A stretch of DNA of 64,000 nucleotides from Seiridium cupressi (lineage: Eukaryota > Ascomycota > Sordariomycetes > Amphisphaeriales > Sporocadaceae), in the NCBI GenBank assembly GCA_036674765.1, contig JARVKI010000049.1, positions 62,001 to 126,000 on the forward strand. Reading direction: 5' to 3'. The position numbers and the translations under genes are program-made. Shown in pieces: positions 1-11,680 of the stretch (position 1 is the stretch's first letter; the number at the start of each line of letters is the position of its first letter). The notes under the pieces are model-generated. The model ran no database searches. It saw only the letters and a list, made by a program, of their open reading frames with translations, and was not told the DNA's origin.

Positions 1-17
1 AGGTAACACCAACTCAC

Positions 18-2044
18 CTAGCCCATTGCGGGAGGGTTGTCGCACTGAGACTTCCGGCACGCGAACTAACTGAGGATCTCAGGCTCTTATCTGATGACTT
101 GTGATTGAGGAGATGCGAGAGGCGAGGCCGGGATCCCTTATGCTGAAGTTCATGCAAATCCGCCAGCCCGTCGCCGTGCTCATCAAGATCACGGATGGTA
201 GGTTGGGGAATTTCTCTCGCCCCGCGCATCATAAACTGACCCGAGTTCGACCTAGAATGCGATCGAGAGTCTGTGGAAAGCTCTTCTAGGGCGAGCAAAG
301 ATGAGGAGATGCTCAACATCTGCCGGCTATGCCTACTCCCATAGCTGACACTACCCTGGTCCGCCGCAGAGGATAGCGACAGGTGGCGCGAGGCCCTGTC
401 GCTGCGCTCGTCCTCAGACATCACAGTTGAAAGCTGTGAGCTCCATACGTGCGGTTGCGACTGCGGTTGTGGTTCCATACGTGATGTTTGGGGAACAGAA
501 CTGGACTGGGGTGCCCATGAGGGTTGTTGTAAAGATGAAACTGACGGTGTTCTTGCTAAGCGTACAATATTTGGTGTACTTCCTAGGAACAACGATGCAG
601 TGTCTTGGGTGATCACACTCGAGATCGAGGAGAAAGAGTTTGCACGTCGGAGAGAATCCCGTGATCCTTGCCTATAATAGCCAAAGCGCTCAGAGGATGA
701 GCGTTTCCCCAGTGTCTTCAGAGGTGGTACGATCAAGCTCTCCTGGGAATATTTCCCACCCAGCACGAGACTGTCGTCGGAATACTGAGGCAGTGAGCGC
801 TGAACTGTGGCCGGAAGCGATGATGTTGCAGGTGAAGTGCCAGCGTGAACAACGAAGTTTTTGCTACTCGGCGTATCGAACGACGCCTGTGGCAATGGCG
901 GCTGCGGCGAGGCAAACGCTGGCGCTGGTGACGATTCTCCTATCACTTGATAATTCGAGTCGCTCGAAGACGGGGGCTCCGGTACGCTCTCCGAATCGGT
1001 CTCGGGAGGAGAGCTTTTGCCTAGAACTTTGATGTTCCTGTTCTCGTCAAGCGTAGATTCCGTCTGCTCCGAAGTATACGAATTGAAGGATGTCTTTGCT
1101 GCCAAGGATGAGGGCTCTGGAATCGGTGATGAAGGCACCTCCTTCAACGTGGGCAGAGGTGAGGGGCCAGGGTTTGGAGCAACTTCTCTATCTTTGCCCT
1201 TTTCCGTGGGGTCGGGTGTCGTCGCTACCTTCCGAAGGCCACCCACCATGCGATAATTCCAGGGCGAGGCAGATTGATCTTCAGGCACTTCCGTCGAAGC
1301 CAGGTAAGCGGGTGTGTAGGGCGAGACACCACGTTCGGCGAGCGAGCTTAATGCAGAGTTGGGCCGATCGTCATCGGGTGCATCAAATGAAAATTCGTCA
1401 TGCGAGGTGACAGTCGAGTAATTTGACGCCGGAGGAGACCTGACGCTTGATTCGGACAGGTCGGAATGTCGTTGGTTCGTCGGCTTCAATACAATTGAAA
1501 AAGTTTTCCTGTCGGGATGCAGAGCGATGTGGTTTCCACGTCTTGATCGAGGAGATCTGATGGTTGGTGAGGCCGCGCCATCGTCATCGGCAGGTGCATT
1601 AAGGTTGCTCATATTGCTCCCATACGAGGACCTGTTATAGTCAGGGGTCGGCGTGGAGGGTCCTGCGCCAGACGAGTCGGGGCCGAGTTTCGTGCCTGAA
1701 ACGCCTCTCCCCTTGGCCCTCACGAATGAAGTGGTGGAAGAGGTAGGCGAGGGCAGTGCCGAACCAGGACGTGCAGCATCGAGTTCATCTTTTGCAAGAG
1801 AAGTTTTCCTTTTAGACGGACTGGCAATTGATGGGTCCTCGGTAAGATGATGACTGTCACGGCGCCCGTTTTCCATGGAAGGTCCATGGGAGTCCCCTGT
1901 TGGTTCTCCATCTAATCGCGGTGGGGAATACGGAACCAGTCGAATACCGCTGGCAAGCTTGTTCTTCTCCGAGTTGGACCTCTCGTGCAGCGGCGTCCTG
2001 GGGTAGGAGCGGGATGAGGAGGATGAAGATGTCGTGGAGGACAT
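18..2044 (-). CDS. Serine-rich fungal protein, 5' part of gene (partial)
   Basis: The open frame starts at an ATG (2044-2042) and runs about 675 codons towards the left edge. A stop appears at 16-14, but the bases there read TGGGCTAG|GTGAGT on the minus strand. That is a consensus intron donor, so the exon probably ends at base 18 and the gene continues outside the window. The protein is very rich in Ser, Pro, Thr and Arg, with a poly-Ser start (residues 5-11) and many SR-like and Ser-Asp patches, and no catalytic motif visible in this part. Such low-complexity N-termini occur in fungal proteins loosely labelled serine-rich. A large phosphorylated or cell-cortex protein is possible, but no function can be assigned from this half. 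The ORF is long enough that I trust it as coding. Confidence 0.72.
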
Positions 2045-4548
2045 CCTCCCTCGTCGGGCCCGGTCCGAAGCTTAGCTAAGATATTTGCACTGGTGGGCGA
2101 TCACAGCCAATGACTACCAATGACTATGACAGTGTCATAAGTGTGTCCATATCGTTCGTCCTCAAAACTTGGCGGTCCAAAAATACCCAGTTCATCGATA
2201 GTCTGCAGATTAGCTGCGAGTGTCTTGGTCAAGGTCCAGGATTCCCGTTTGAGGTCGTCGAGAATGCTTGCAGGCTTGGTAAGATCCAGAAAGTCGTCGA
2301 GTATTATTAAGAAGCAGCGGTAGTTCGTGGAAAAAAGGAAGCAAAGAAGAGGAAAAGGAAGGCCGGGGCAGAATGAGGGTCGGGTTGCTAGACAATTATA
2401 GCTATAAGCACAAGATCGCGACCCAGGTTTGGTGGTTTGGTGGTTTGGTTTGCATAAGCCGATATAGGTATGGCCGTAATTAAGAGGCCAGAGGGGATTG
2501 GAATGAGTGTGAGGCAGAGCCAAGCAGGGAAAGGGTTGGATAAGAACGAATGTCGACCCCTTTGTCGTGTACCACGCTTCCACAAAGCCAGAAGCCAGAA
2601 AGGAGCGAAAGGGCAGTAGGAACAAGGCCGGAGAGAGAATGTGTGGGAGGATACCGGCTCTTGAATTGGCCTTCAGCGACTCATGATCGATTGGCTAGGA
2701 ACCATAGCGACGGCGCCTGTCAAGCTATGCGACCCTAACGGAGGAGCAGGGTTGTATCGAGCAGGCCCATAGATGAACTAAAGTAACCAAGGAGCTCCTG
2801 GGGGCCAACCGCTAGTGAGGAACAGGAACCGACTGCTGACGAGCGGGGAGCACGGCACAGATTGTCGGCCTCTGGAATTGGGTTTCCGTACCTTATTCGC
2901 GCTTGGTGACAGGTGTTACTACTGGTAACATTGGACACATGCTTTGGCTGCATTAGAAGCTCAATAATGATGCACCATGGTTCCACTACAGCCCTTCCTG
3001 TTCGCTGCCGAGGGGCTCAGTGGGAGCGGTAACTGCAGCTCTCCTGCAGCTTTGCTGTGGGTTGAAATGAGGATCAGAGGACCGAGGAGTGAAGTGAACA
3101 AAGCGCTACCACGCGAGACCCCCGTGCCCTCGCAGTAGGCGTAAGATGGGAGGTGAAGCCAGCCGAAGCTATTCGACCCTAACAGCCGTTAGCTACCTCG
3201 AGGTAGGAGAATTTGTCTCGCAAGGCGCCACTAGACGGGAGAGTTGGCTACACTCGATCTTTGTCTGGAGAACGAACTACTGTCCTATGCCCTGCCTGTC
3301 TTGTACATATTGCCATGGTGATCTTATAAGAGATCGACGCTGACATACAAAGCTCCTGGGGTTCATGAAAAGCAGGCCGATCGAACGACTACTACAACGG
3401 AACGCTGGGCGATGGCGGTGAAGAGCAGTGTTCTCGAAGCGAGGGGGCCCTGTGGCCGGTTAGTACATTGAGGGAAAAGCGCGATGCGGCAGCACCAGAC
3501 GTTCCAGGGCGGCCCTTCGCTAACCTAGCACTGATGCGAACATGGGGGTCAATTGGAGCGGCGCTTGGTGATGCTGACGATTTTCCCTCGGTTTTTTAAT
3601 CTTAAAAACCCAGCTTGCACCTGCTCGCTAGCTCGACGCGACAAGGGCCTGAGAGGGCTGTGCTGGCGGACGCGTCCCGGCCTGGCCCTTCGTGTTTAAT
3701 GGCGGGCAGCTGGTTGTATTGCCAACGAATGCAGCATAAATCAACAGCCCTTGCGCGGATCAATGATCGAGCTGTGCAATCTGTGGAACGTCTTTACAAA
3801 ATAATGCGCGGTCGATCTCGAGGTCGAGCGGGCCGACGTGGGTGTGCACGCCCTTCCATGTGCTGTCAGAGTGTACCGGGGTTCATTTTGATACAATTGG
3901 AATTCATGGCAAGCCGTGGTTTCACTTTGGTGGCCGGTGGGTCGATGGCAGCTTTGGCAGCGAGCGCTACGACCAGCCGCGGAAAGCCACAGCCCGTGGA
4001 CTTGAAAGTTTAAAGCTTAGGTCCCCTTGGTACGTATGTATTTTGGTATCGACTCTGGGTCCCAAGTGACGCAACCCCAAGACGTCGCTCTACCATGTTT
4101 TCTCTCACCCAATCTACCCGGCTCAAACGCATCTTTCTTGATACGGCGCCTGTCTTGCGTTGGGACAATGAAACATCCAGCGGCTCGCGCTTAAGCAAGC
4201 GCAGTTTTGACCTCGCATGCCGGCCACATCTCGAGGCCTGAGCTGTACGTAGACGCCATCCAGCCCCCACATGTGCCGTGAAGAGGCATTCAAAGCGAAT
4301 CCCTTGGATTTGGCTCCCTTGATTTGATAATGTGAAACGACCATCGCGGAGAAGCCGGTCGTGGACACTCTTCTGCCTCCATGACACTTTCTCCATCGTG
4401 CCTCGCTAAGAGTACGTAGTGCTGTTAACAACCCGTGCTCCGATCATCGTCGGCTCCTCGGGCGCTAGATATTCCCCACGATCCTTTCGCTTCTCCACCC
4501 ACACAAACGGGCATCCCGGGAGACGTCCAGACTGCCGGGACCTCGTCC
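2045..4548. other. Intergenic region, no gene seen
   Basis: About 2.5 kb between two divergent genes. The part next to 2044 is CT-rich on the minus strand, as expected of a fungal 5' leader. Several ORFs of 60-170 codons exist on both strands, but they have odd compositions, overlap each other in different frames and offer no splice-compatible extension, so I call none of them. Confidence 0.6.
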
Positions 4549-4674
4549 ATGTCCAAATTGGCACGAGGCTGCGTTGTATCCTGCTCATCTCAGCATCGAC
4601 CTCAACAATACACACACAGCCCCACGGGCCTTGCTGACGAGATTGCAGCCCGGAAAAAGAAATCACCCATCGCA

Positions 4675-5806
4675 ATGCCGTCCATTTCGGGCTTCCTGTC
4701 GCGCTATTTCAGCCACGAGAAACGTTAGTCCTGTCCCTGCGTGCATTTGGGTTTGTTTATCATTCTGACGTGAACTAGCCGAACCACCGCCAATCACGAC
4801 AGGGACTGCCGCAGTCCTCTTGGTGAGTACTTCTCTTGTGGCCTACAGCTCGTGCACCACTTGCTAATTGCGTCGCTTAGGTGATCTACACGCTGGTCTA
4901 TGTCATTCCATTCTACCTATCCTCCAAGACCAGGCCATCCAGGACACTCTCGCGGGATGCCCCGTCTGTGATCCGAGCACGCATCACCTCCGTGACCCTC
5001 AGCTGTATATTCTGTTCCGTGTCCACTTTCTTGGTCCTCACTTCGCAGGGCCATGCAACACGGCCAGATGCGGTCCACTCCATGGGCTACTGGCCTTTTG
5101 GCCTTGTCGAGACCGCCAAGGCGCTCACGTTGACGGTCCTGCTCTTTGCTGGCCCGCTCTACGAGACCTTGGCTGTCCACGGAGCATGGCGTGAATGGCT
5201 GGGCATGAATCTAGTCTCCGAGCTCTTCAGCGAGTGGACTACATGGCGTAACATTATTGCTGTAAGTCTCCTGCGTCATTGTCACAACTACAACCGCTGG
5301 GCGAGGTCTTCTAACCTGTGGCCCAGGGCCCATTCACCGAGGAAGTGCTGTTCCGTTCCGCCTCGGTCCCGTTGATGCTACTGGCACAGACGTCGGTGAC
5401 AAAGACGATTTTCCTGTCACCCGTCATCTTTGGCCTGGCTCATTTGCACCACTTCTACGAGTTCAGAATTTCGCACCCGCAGGTCCCCGTCTCGGTCGCG
5501 CTTCTGCGGTCTCTGCTGCAGCTGACGTATACGTCACTATTCGGAGCATACGCTACCTTTCTTTTCCTCCGCACCGGAAGCCTGCTGGCAATATTTGTAG
5601 TTCATGCCTTTTGCAACTGCATGGGGCTCCCACGGTTCTGGGGCCGTGTAGAGCCGGTAGCTGAGAGTGGTCGAACCAAGGGTCAGCCGTCAATCGTGTG
5701 GTCCATAATATATTACGTCTTGCTCTTCGCCGGGGCCTTCTTCTGGTGGGAAAACCTTGGAGCATTGACCAAGAGCATGAATGAGTTGGTCCCAGTGGAT
5801 ATCTAA
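4675..5806 (+). CDS. rce1: CAAX prenyl protease 2 (Rce1 type II endopeptidase)
   Basis: Rce1 removes the last three residues (aaX) from farnesylated or geranylgeranylated proteins at the ER membrane, before Ste14 carboxyl methylation. Four exons join in frame: 4675-4723, 4779-4822, 4881-5261 and 5327-5806, giving 317 aa, a usual size for fungal Rce1. Exon 4 opens with the diagnostic glutamate motif GPFTEEVLFRS (EExxxR), followed by a conserved histidine block (GLAHLHHF) and the late HAFCN motif, the catalytic residues of the ABI/CAAX family. Several hydrophobic segments fit a multipass ER protein. The start at 4675 gives the short N-terminus typical of the family. An in-frame upstream ATG at 4549 would add 42 residues. 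Splice signals are good (GTTAGT, GTGAGT and GTAAGT donors; CTAAT branch near 4864). Confidence 0.93.
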
Positions 5807-6030
5807 GCTGGGAAATTGGGCGCTGTTTTGGTTAATGGGATTGACACAAGGACATCAATTGTTCTTAATTTAATCGTAATCTGCGCAATGTAATTGTCGA
5901 TAGTCAATTATATCGAACCCCTTTTCTGAAATCTGCCTTAGCTCTGAAATCCGACGCTTCCCAGTTCGGTCTTTTGTCTTCAGTCAATTAACTGTCGTAG
6001 CTGCAATGCTGGTCCCAAAGCTTTCCTTTC

Positions 6031-6896
6031 TCAGGAACATTTATCACTGCTTTGTTTTCCAATATTACAGGTTCTCTCCGGCTCCCGAGCCCAATGGCCG
6101 TCCTTTCCATCAACCGTCAGTTTCTCGTACCCACCACTCAGGCAGCACCGGTCATTCCAAATCCCGCAGGAGAACGTGATGACGAGATCCTCGTTATGCA
6201 GCGGGCCGTTGTGCATGACCGTCGTCGTCACGAACGCCTCGTGGACTCTTGGCGATCCAAAGACCTTGAACCCGTGATCGGCCATAAGCTCCTTACTACC
6301 AGTACTCTCAAATAGGACGGATTGGCACTAGATATGTTAGTCGGGGGGGGGGGTTTCTTGTGATGTGATGTGATTTTCTTTTCTTTTTCTTAGATATAAC
6401 TTACATTCCAGTCGAAGGTGATATAGTGCTCGAAGCCGGCATAGAACTCCTCGTCTTCGTCATTGGTCAAAGTGTGGTATGTCTTGTAGTGCACCTAGGC
6501 GACGAGATGTTCTACTGTCCACCCCCAAACGCGGGGGCTGAGTTCGCGTTCTGCGATCTCTCGTTCCTTCGCGGCGGCCATCTCGTCGGACATGGCCATA
6601 CGGCTCACCAACACGCACGCCTCCGTATCTGCGTTACACTCTATGCTGTGGAAAGTTGGAAATCTCTCGACAACCGATGTGGCGTTGTCCCGGAGCATCA
6701 ATGATTCAGAGCTGGTGTGCAGCCAGCGAGTGAAAACGCTCAAGGCAGGGTGGCCCTCGTAGGAAGTAAAATCATTTTTGACAATGTGCGCTGCGGATAG
6801 TGAAATGGTCAAGTCCTCGCCGACGGTAGGGGCTGCCCTGACGGTTTGGGTTCGACCAACCGCCGCGAGCGTGGTGAATACGGCCTTGAGGAACAT
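6031..6896 (-). CDS. Small secreted protein of unknown function, with in-frame TAG or optional intron
   Basis: The frame starts at ATG 6896 with a clear signal peptide (MFLKAVFTTLAAVGRT, then a likely VRA-AP cleavage site). It runs to a donor at 6404 (AAT|GTAAGT). After a 77-bp intron with a GACTAAC branch site, it resumes at 6327 and ends at 6031. A TAG lies in frame at 6497-6495. It vanishes if 6608-6495 is removed as a 114-bp intron (TTG|GTGAGC to GCCTAG, phase 0 at both ends), leaving about 224 aa. Otherwise the gene is truncated at 133 aa or is a pseudogene. The mature part has few cysteines, three in one patch near CGIWNDRCC. I do not recognise a family. The signal peptide and phase-matched intron support a real gene, while the exact product is open. 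Confidence 0.6.
6343..6353 (+). repeat. Poly-G run inside an intron
   Basis: Eleven consecutive G on the plus strand, within the intron of the secreted-protein gene (C run on its coding strand, just before the branch site). It is probably length-variable and otherwise neutral. Confidence 0.8.
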
Positions 6897-8521
6897 TTTG
6901 GCGTGTTCTGTAGATGTAGGTGATTGGTCGACAGGCAACTACTCAAAATCCAACAGAGATGCCAATTGAAGTGGGAAAGACTTGTTGCTGGTGTAACTGG
7001 ATGCTTCAAGGTCATAGCTGGCTGAGGAATCTTCTTGCCTTTTTATCTCATATGCTACGCCTTCTGGCCCAATATCATATTCTCCTGCCTACACATGGAG
7101 GAGCCGTCAAGATGCTATTTCGAACCTGTAATCAGCACCACTGCCACAATGAATCTGGAGATCCTTAGTCATTAGATTTCTTCCACGCATACGGGGTCCA
7201 GCTTCAATTGTGGCGTGGGCCTTATAGTCGGTTGATTCTCTCAATATAGCATTGCCAAGTTCGTATGTTCTGGCCGCGCCACCCGCCTTAGTATGTAGGT
7301 AATCATGCTGAGTTCGTGTGTTAGAGACCCTGGCCCGCAGCTTTACTAGGTAGAATACAAGTCCCAGGCACAAGACCAGTAACATCGCGGGTGCCGCAGG
7401 TGTAAATAGGGCTGAGATAAAGCTACATAACGTTTATCACTTAGCGAACAACGAGGAGTGTCCGAGTTGTTACTATGAGGATGATAGTCCAAAATTGGGG
7501 CAGCACTGAGATCAGGGTTATGTAAATTCATCACCGCACACTTTATGCTCTTGTAATAAGTTATAATTAATTGAGATTCGTCTAGGAGCGTTTGGCACTG
7601 TTGAATGACTGGACAGTTCCACCAATTAGCCGAACCCACATTGCTCACCAGCACAACGGCAGCTGCCTGTGAACCAGTCGCCTTGGCGATCCTTCGGCTC
7701 AACTAGTAGAAAGGACCGCCTTAGAGGCGCGCGGCAAGCCAGTGAGGTGGACTGTACACGTCAACTTATCTAGTACACCAACGTCAAATATGTACATAAT
7801 TGTATGTTGAAGGGGGATGGTTGGGCATCGCCCCAGCAATTTCCCTTTGACCTAAATACTGAATTGGTCTGATCCAGCCGGAGGCGTTGCTGCTTGAACC
7901 AGGCGCGAGGGTGAGCAACCTATATAGTAACGATATTGGCTTGCTCCTTGAATTATTTTGACATTCCTATATAGTAATTCCCGCCCTCCGCAAGAAATTT
8001 GAACTGCGTTGCCACGTTGGTACCTGTCATCCACGGCTGTGATAAATTCAAAACCAGATCTCTCTCACACATCTGGAGCAGAACCGTGAACACACGTCTG
8101 TATCTATTAATTCCCAGGGCCCTTCCTCGCCGAGTGATCATAATCCGACCCACTGTAGGAGATCCAGCATCATACCTCCACATTCCAGCCCAGAAAGAGC
8201 ACCAGATGAAACCTACTATAAACAGCCCAGGGGTGTAAAGGGCTGGCCTGGAGAAGTGCGATATCCGCACTACGAGTGTTCGCCCGCTTGAAATTTCAAC
8301 CAAGTAGACCTTGAGTAGAAACATCAGATTATAATAAGGTTATGGTAAAAGTTTAGTATGGAAGCAATTCGGGCACCAACGATACTTCTTGAGCTGATAT
8401 TTATTCCAAAAGTTACACCGTATTCTACAACAACGTATATACAGCGCGGCCGAGTCGTAGAGGTCGCGGTTAGTTCTTAATCTATACAGCTTCACATGAT
8501 CTTACAACGGCTAGCCCACCC
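6897..8521. other. Intergenic region with unassigned ORFs
   Basis: About 1.6 kb upstream of the secreted-protein gene and downstream of mitochondrial TrpRS. Minus-strand open stretches at 7107-7385 and 7953-8324 contain hydrophobic segments (for example MLLVLCLGLVFYLV). They might be exons of a membrane-protein gene or of a decayed one. I could not join them with convincing splice signals, so no gene is called. Confidence 0.35.
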
Positions 8522-9847
8522 TTAAAAACCAGCTAATCCAACAACATCCCGTACCATCCTCATCGTCTCAGCGGCGTTCGCTCTCGCTTCCTCAGCCCCT
8601 TCTTGCTGGATCTGCTCAACCCATTGGCCACCCCTCCTGTCAAGGATTTGTTCGTATTGGTCTCTCACGCCGTCCAGTTCCTTGACAATTGCATTGCCAA
8701 CTCTCTCCTTCAGATCTCCTAGACCCATACCCTCGCAATCGGCAGCCAGAAGAACGGGCGACCGCGCTTCAGGGTCGCATTGTGACCACAGCTCAAGGAG
8801 ATTGGCAACTCCAGGTCGTCCCAATGGGTCGTACGTGACCGAGTTTATGGAGTCGGTCACGGCGCCCTTGACGCGTGATCGAATGTCATCCGGAGACGCG
8901 GTGATAAGAATCCTTGAGCGGTGATTTGGCGCCGATTTAGACATCTTATTATTGGGGTTTTGCAAAGACATCACGCGCGGTGTCTCAGCTTCGTACGTGT
9001 TAGTTACAATACTTTTGCATGAAGAAAGAACGTAGAACGACATACTCGTGATGGTCTCGGGGGCTATGAGGTTACCCCCAGGGTAGGTAGCATTGAAATT
9101 GGTCGCGCATTCTCTTGCGAACTCGAGATGCTGTCTTTGGTCATCGCCGACAGGCACATGTGTCGCTCCGTGGATTAGGATATCCGCCGCCTGGAGCACA
9201 GGGTATGAGAATAAGCCTAGTTTGAGATTCGCGCCTACTGCCTCATCATCCAGAGTCATGCGGTTGTTATTCAACGTGAGTTTGCTCTGCATTCATTATC
9301 AGCCGGTTTGTGCTCCTATCGCGCTCGATCGCCTCCAAGAAAGGCAAGCATGGAGAAGATGGTATACCTTCCACTGTGTCATTCTTCCTAGATAACCCAT
9401 ACTGGCGGTGCAACTCAGAATCCACATTAGTTCTGCATGCGCTGGGACAGCACTCTGATAAAACATGGTACACCTCTTCGGATCCAACCCGATCGCCATA
9501 AGCGCCGCCAACATCTCCCTGCTCCGTTGTCTCAAAAGCGGTGCATCTTGTGGCATAGTAATAGCATGGAGATCGACGATGGAGAAGTATAGTTGGTCTT
9601 CGGGCCCTGCAGCATCCTGAAGCCGTTTCCATTGCCGCATAGCGCCCAAGTAGTTTCCGAGATGGGGCACACCAGTTGGCTGAATGCCCGAAAAAATTGT
9701 TGCAAATTTTGGTTCATCGTCTGAAGCTCCGGGTGCGACACTTGATTGCATGCGGGCTTGAGAGACCCTCGATGAGCCGCTGAGAAGTTGGCGTAGGTGC
9801 CGTGAGACCGCAGAGGGCCGACAGCGAGCGCAGGCTGGGAGACTCAT
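8522..9847 (-). CDS. msw1: Mitochondrial tryptophanyl-tRNA synthetase
   Basis: The enzyme charges mitochondrial tRNA-Trp. Three exons, 9847-9368, 9286-9046 and 8988-8522, join in frame to 395 aa; introns are 81 and 57 bp. The N-terminus is Arg/Ser-rich without acidic residues for about 40 residues, as in a mitochondrial presequence. The class I signature GVPHLGNYLG lies at about 59-68. The middle block with HVPVGDDQRQHLE is typical of bacterial-type TrpRS, and the KMSKS loop is at 255-259. The second intron has a strong donor (GTATGT) and branch (CTAAC), and removing it restores the T-E-T-P-R join before the KMSKS loop. Length and motifs match the bacterial/mitochondrial family, not the cytosolic enzyme. 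Confidence 0.94.
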
Positions 9848-10397
9848 TGAGATCGTATGAGCTCAAAGGATCGCTACAGTACCTCGAACATAGGCTGTGC
9901 ACATAACACGGCTCCCCGGAAAAGTTGAGCCTCTCTTCAACCAAAATCCCCCGGCAACCATACCAAGTCGATTTGCGGATCGTAGAAGGACGGCTGTAAT
10001 TGGGGTTTGATGCATCTGAATTCTTTAACTCATGTCTTGGCAGACATTGAGATTTGAGAAAAGCTTGGGCCAATCACGTACACGGAGCGGATTTCAGGGG
10101 AGGTCGCTTCATCGCACGTCCCCCATTTTCACAGCTTAGAGACATCACAACTGATACCTGTAATGGGCCATATCCATGGACGAGAGAACACCTTTCGTTA
10201 TGTACAAGGTCTTACTTGTATTAGCGCGACAACGCCATATTTTATGACATTAGTTCTCACGCTGCTAAAACTCCATCACAGGACTGAAACTACTCCATAT
10301 ACACTGGTATGATGAATTCTATATAGTACATTGAAGTACAATCTTTTATACACTTTAGGCGAGGTACATATCTTAGGGATGTCCTGCCTCTCGGACT
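9848..10397. other. Intergenic region between tandem minus-strand genes
   Basis: About 550 bp holding the 5' side of mitochondrial TrpRS and the 3' side of uS10m. No supported ORF or clear promoter element seen. Confidence 0.6.
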
Positions 10398-11388
10398 TTA
10401 CTTAAACTGGTGTCTGAATCTCTCGCTCTCCAGCAACTCCTGGACCTTTTGCACCGTACCCTCGATCTTGTCCCGACCAAGATGCGCGGCCATCTTCGAC
10501 TCGACAATGTCTTGCATAGACTTGGCATCGCCTTCCATCTCGCCGGCAACATCTGTTTCATGTTAATCCAAGATTCGTTGCCCACATGTATTCGTTTGGA
10601 ACACTTACCCAGCTTGCTATACTCCCAAACGTTTGCCTTCATACCTATTCCATAATACGCGTGCTTCTGCAGAAACGCAAGCCAGATCTGTACCGTTTCT
10701 GGGTGTCCATCGCGGATCTGAAGTAACCTACGCCTCGTAATACGCTCAAAGTTCTCCTGGCTCTTCTTGAAAATGAAACTCGACTTTGGCACTGTCCAGC
10801 GTTCGGTGATCTTGGGCAATGGGACCGGTCCAAAAGCCGGCAGGCCCAAGTAATAGGCTGCTCGTAGCGCGAAGTCGCAGAAGAACTCCAGGTTCGGAAT
10901 GCTGTATGATCGCAGTTGCAAATCGCAAGTCGGCACGCCGTATGTTGGCGTCCTTCGTAGGGGCTGCAGGTAGAGTGATTGGACGGCACGAGGAAGACGG
11001 ACTGGTTCTTTATCGGTTTCGCCCTTGAGGGCATTGATTTCAGGCCTGAACATTGTAAGTACGAGGCTTCCTTGGGGACCCTCAGGCCGTAAGGGGCACC
11101 TTACTGCATGACTAGGGACGGTGGGAGTTCGCTGCTGCCGGGCATCTTCGTCGCTGGCTTTAGGTGCTCAGGTTTTGCTCTGCAGTTCTCAGTTAGACCA
11201 GCTGAACGTAACAACAGTCCCGGGCATCAACTAACATATCCGCCAACGACCGCGTGGATGTGATGGTGCCATTGAAAGCATTTCGAGGTTGCCGAGCCTG
11301 CCCAAAGTCAGCGCAAGGGATAGGCACAAACAAGTAGTAAGCTCACCAATGGCCGTGCTATTGATTGCATTATCCGTGACCTCGCCAT
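10398..11388 (-). CDS. rsm10: Mitochondrial small-subunit ribosomal protein uS10m
   Basis: This is a component of the mitoribosome small-subunit head. Five exons fit in phase: 11388-11347, 11297-11236, 11179-11105, 11045-10609 and 10552-10398, giving 256 aa. The four introns are 49, 56, 59 and 56 bp, each with a branch-like site. The first exons encode a basic, Arg/Ser-rich leader (MARSRIMQSIARPLARQPRN) that looks like a mitochondrial presequence. The S10 core follows in exon 4, with LQLRSYSIPNLEFFCDFALR, then GPVPLPKITERWTVP and a FIFKKSQENFERITRRRLLQI block. The last exon gives an acidic and helical tail. Reading exon 4 without splicing gives a misleading 226-aa ORF with a scrambled C-terminus. 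The start choice rests on phase agreement across three upstream exons and the presequence. Confidence 0.9.
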
Positions 11389-11680
11389 TGTGTTGTGTTT
11401 GCGGTTCTTTGGAGTATCCGAACCAAGTCGCGATCCCGAGCTTCAGATTTGGACGGGATCAGAAATCAAAGACACGGACATCTAAACTCGCGTACATGCA
11501 TAAGCTTATCGGTAGCTTGGGAATCCACTCCTTATCGATAACAGCTGCATGGTGCCTGGAGCTCCCCTCCAACTGGGAATCAGATTACAATGTTCGCCCG
11601 TAGACCCCTCCAACAACACAACCACTCCCAATACTTCCTTCTCATCTGTGGTACCAGCTTGTGGAGCCATAAGGTCAAAG
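11389..11680. promoter_or_regulatory. Shared upstream region of rsm10 and csn5
   Basis: 292 bp separate the start codons of two divergent genes, so both promoters must lie here or overlap the coding ends. No unambiguous TATA box is visible. Confidence 0.5.

Noticed and set aside
2101..2625. 174-codon minus-strand ORF upstream of the Ser-rich gene
   Set aside because: It is a string of Cys/Leu/Phe/Pro-rich text from pyrimidine-rich leader DNA with no recognisable domain.
10373..10608. C-terminus of the unspliced uS10m frame
   Set aside because: It reads through an intron with consensus signals. Splicing to 10552 gives a normal acidic helical tail and stop at 10398.
11549..11680. Upstream extension of csn5 in one uninterrupted frame
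   Set aside because: The unspliced frame runs through what looks like a 105-bp intron and gives N-terminal sequence unlike Csn5. The spliced start at 11681 restores the family N-terminus.
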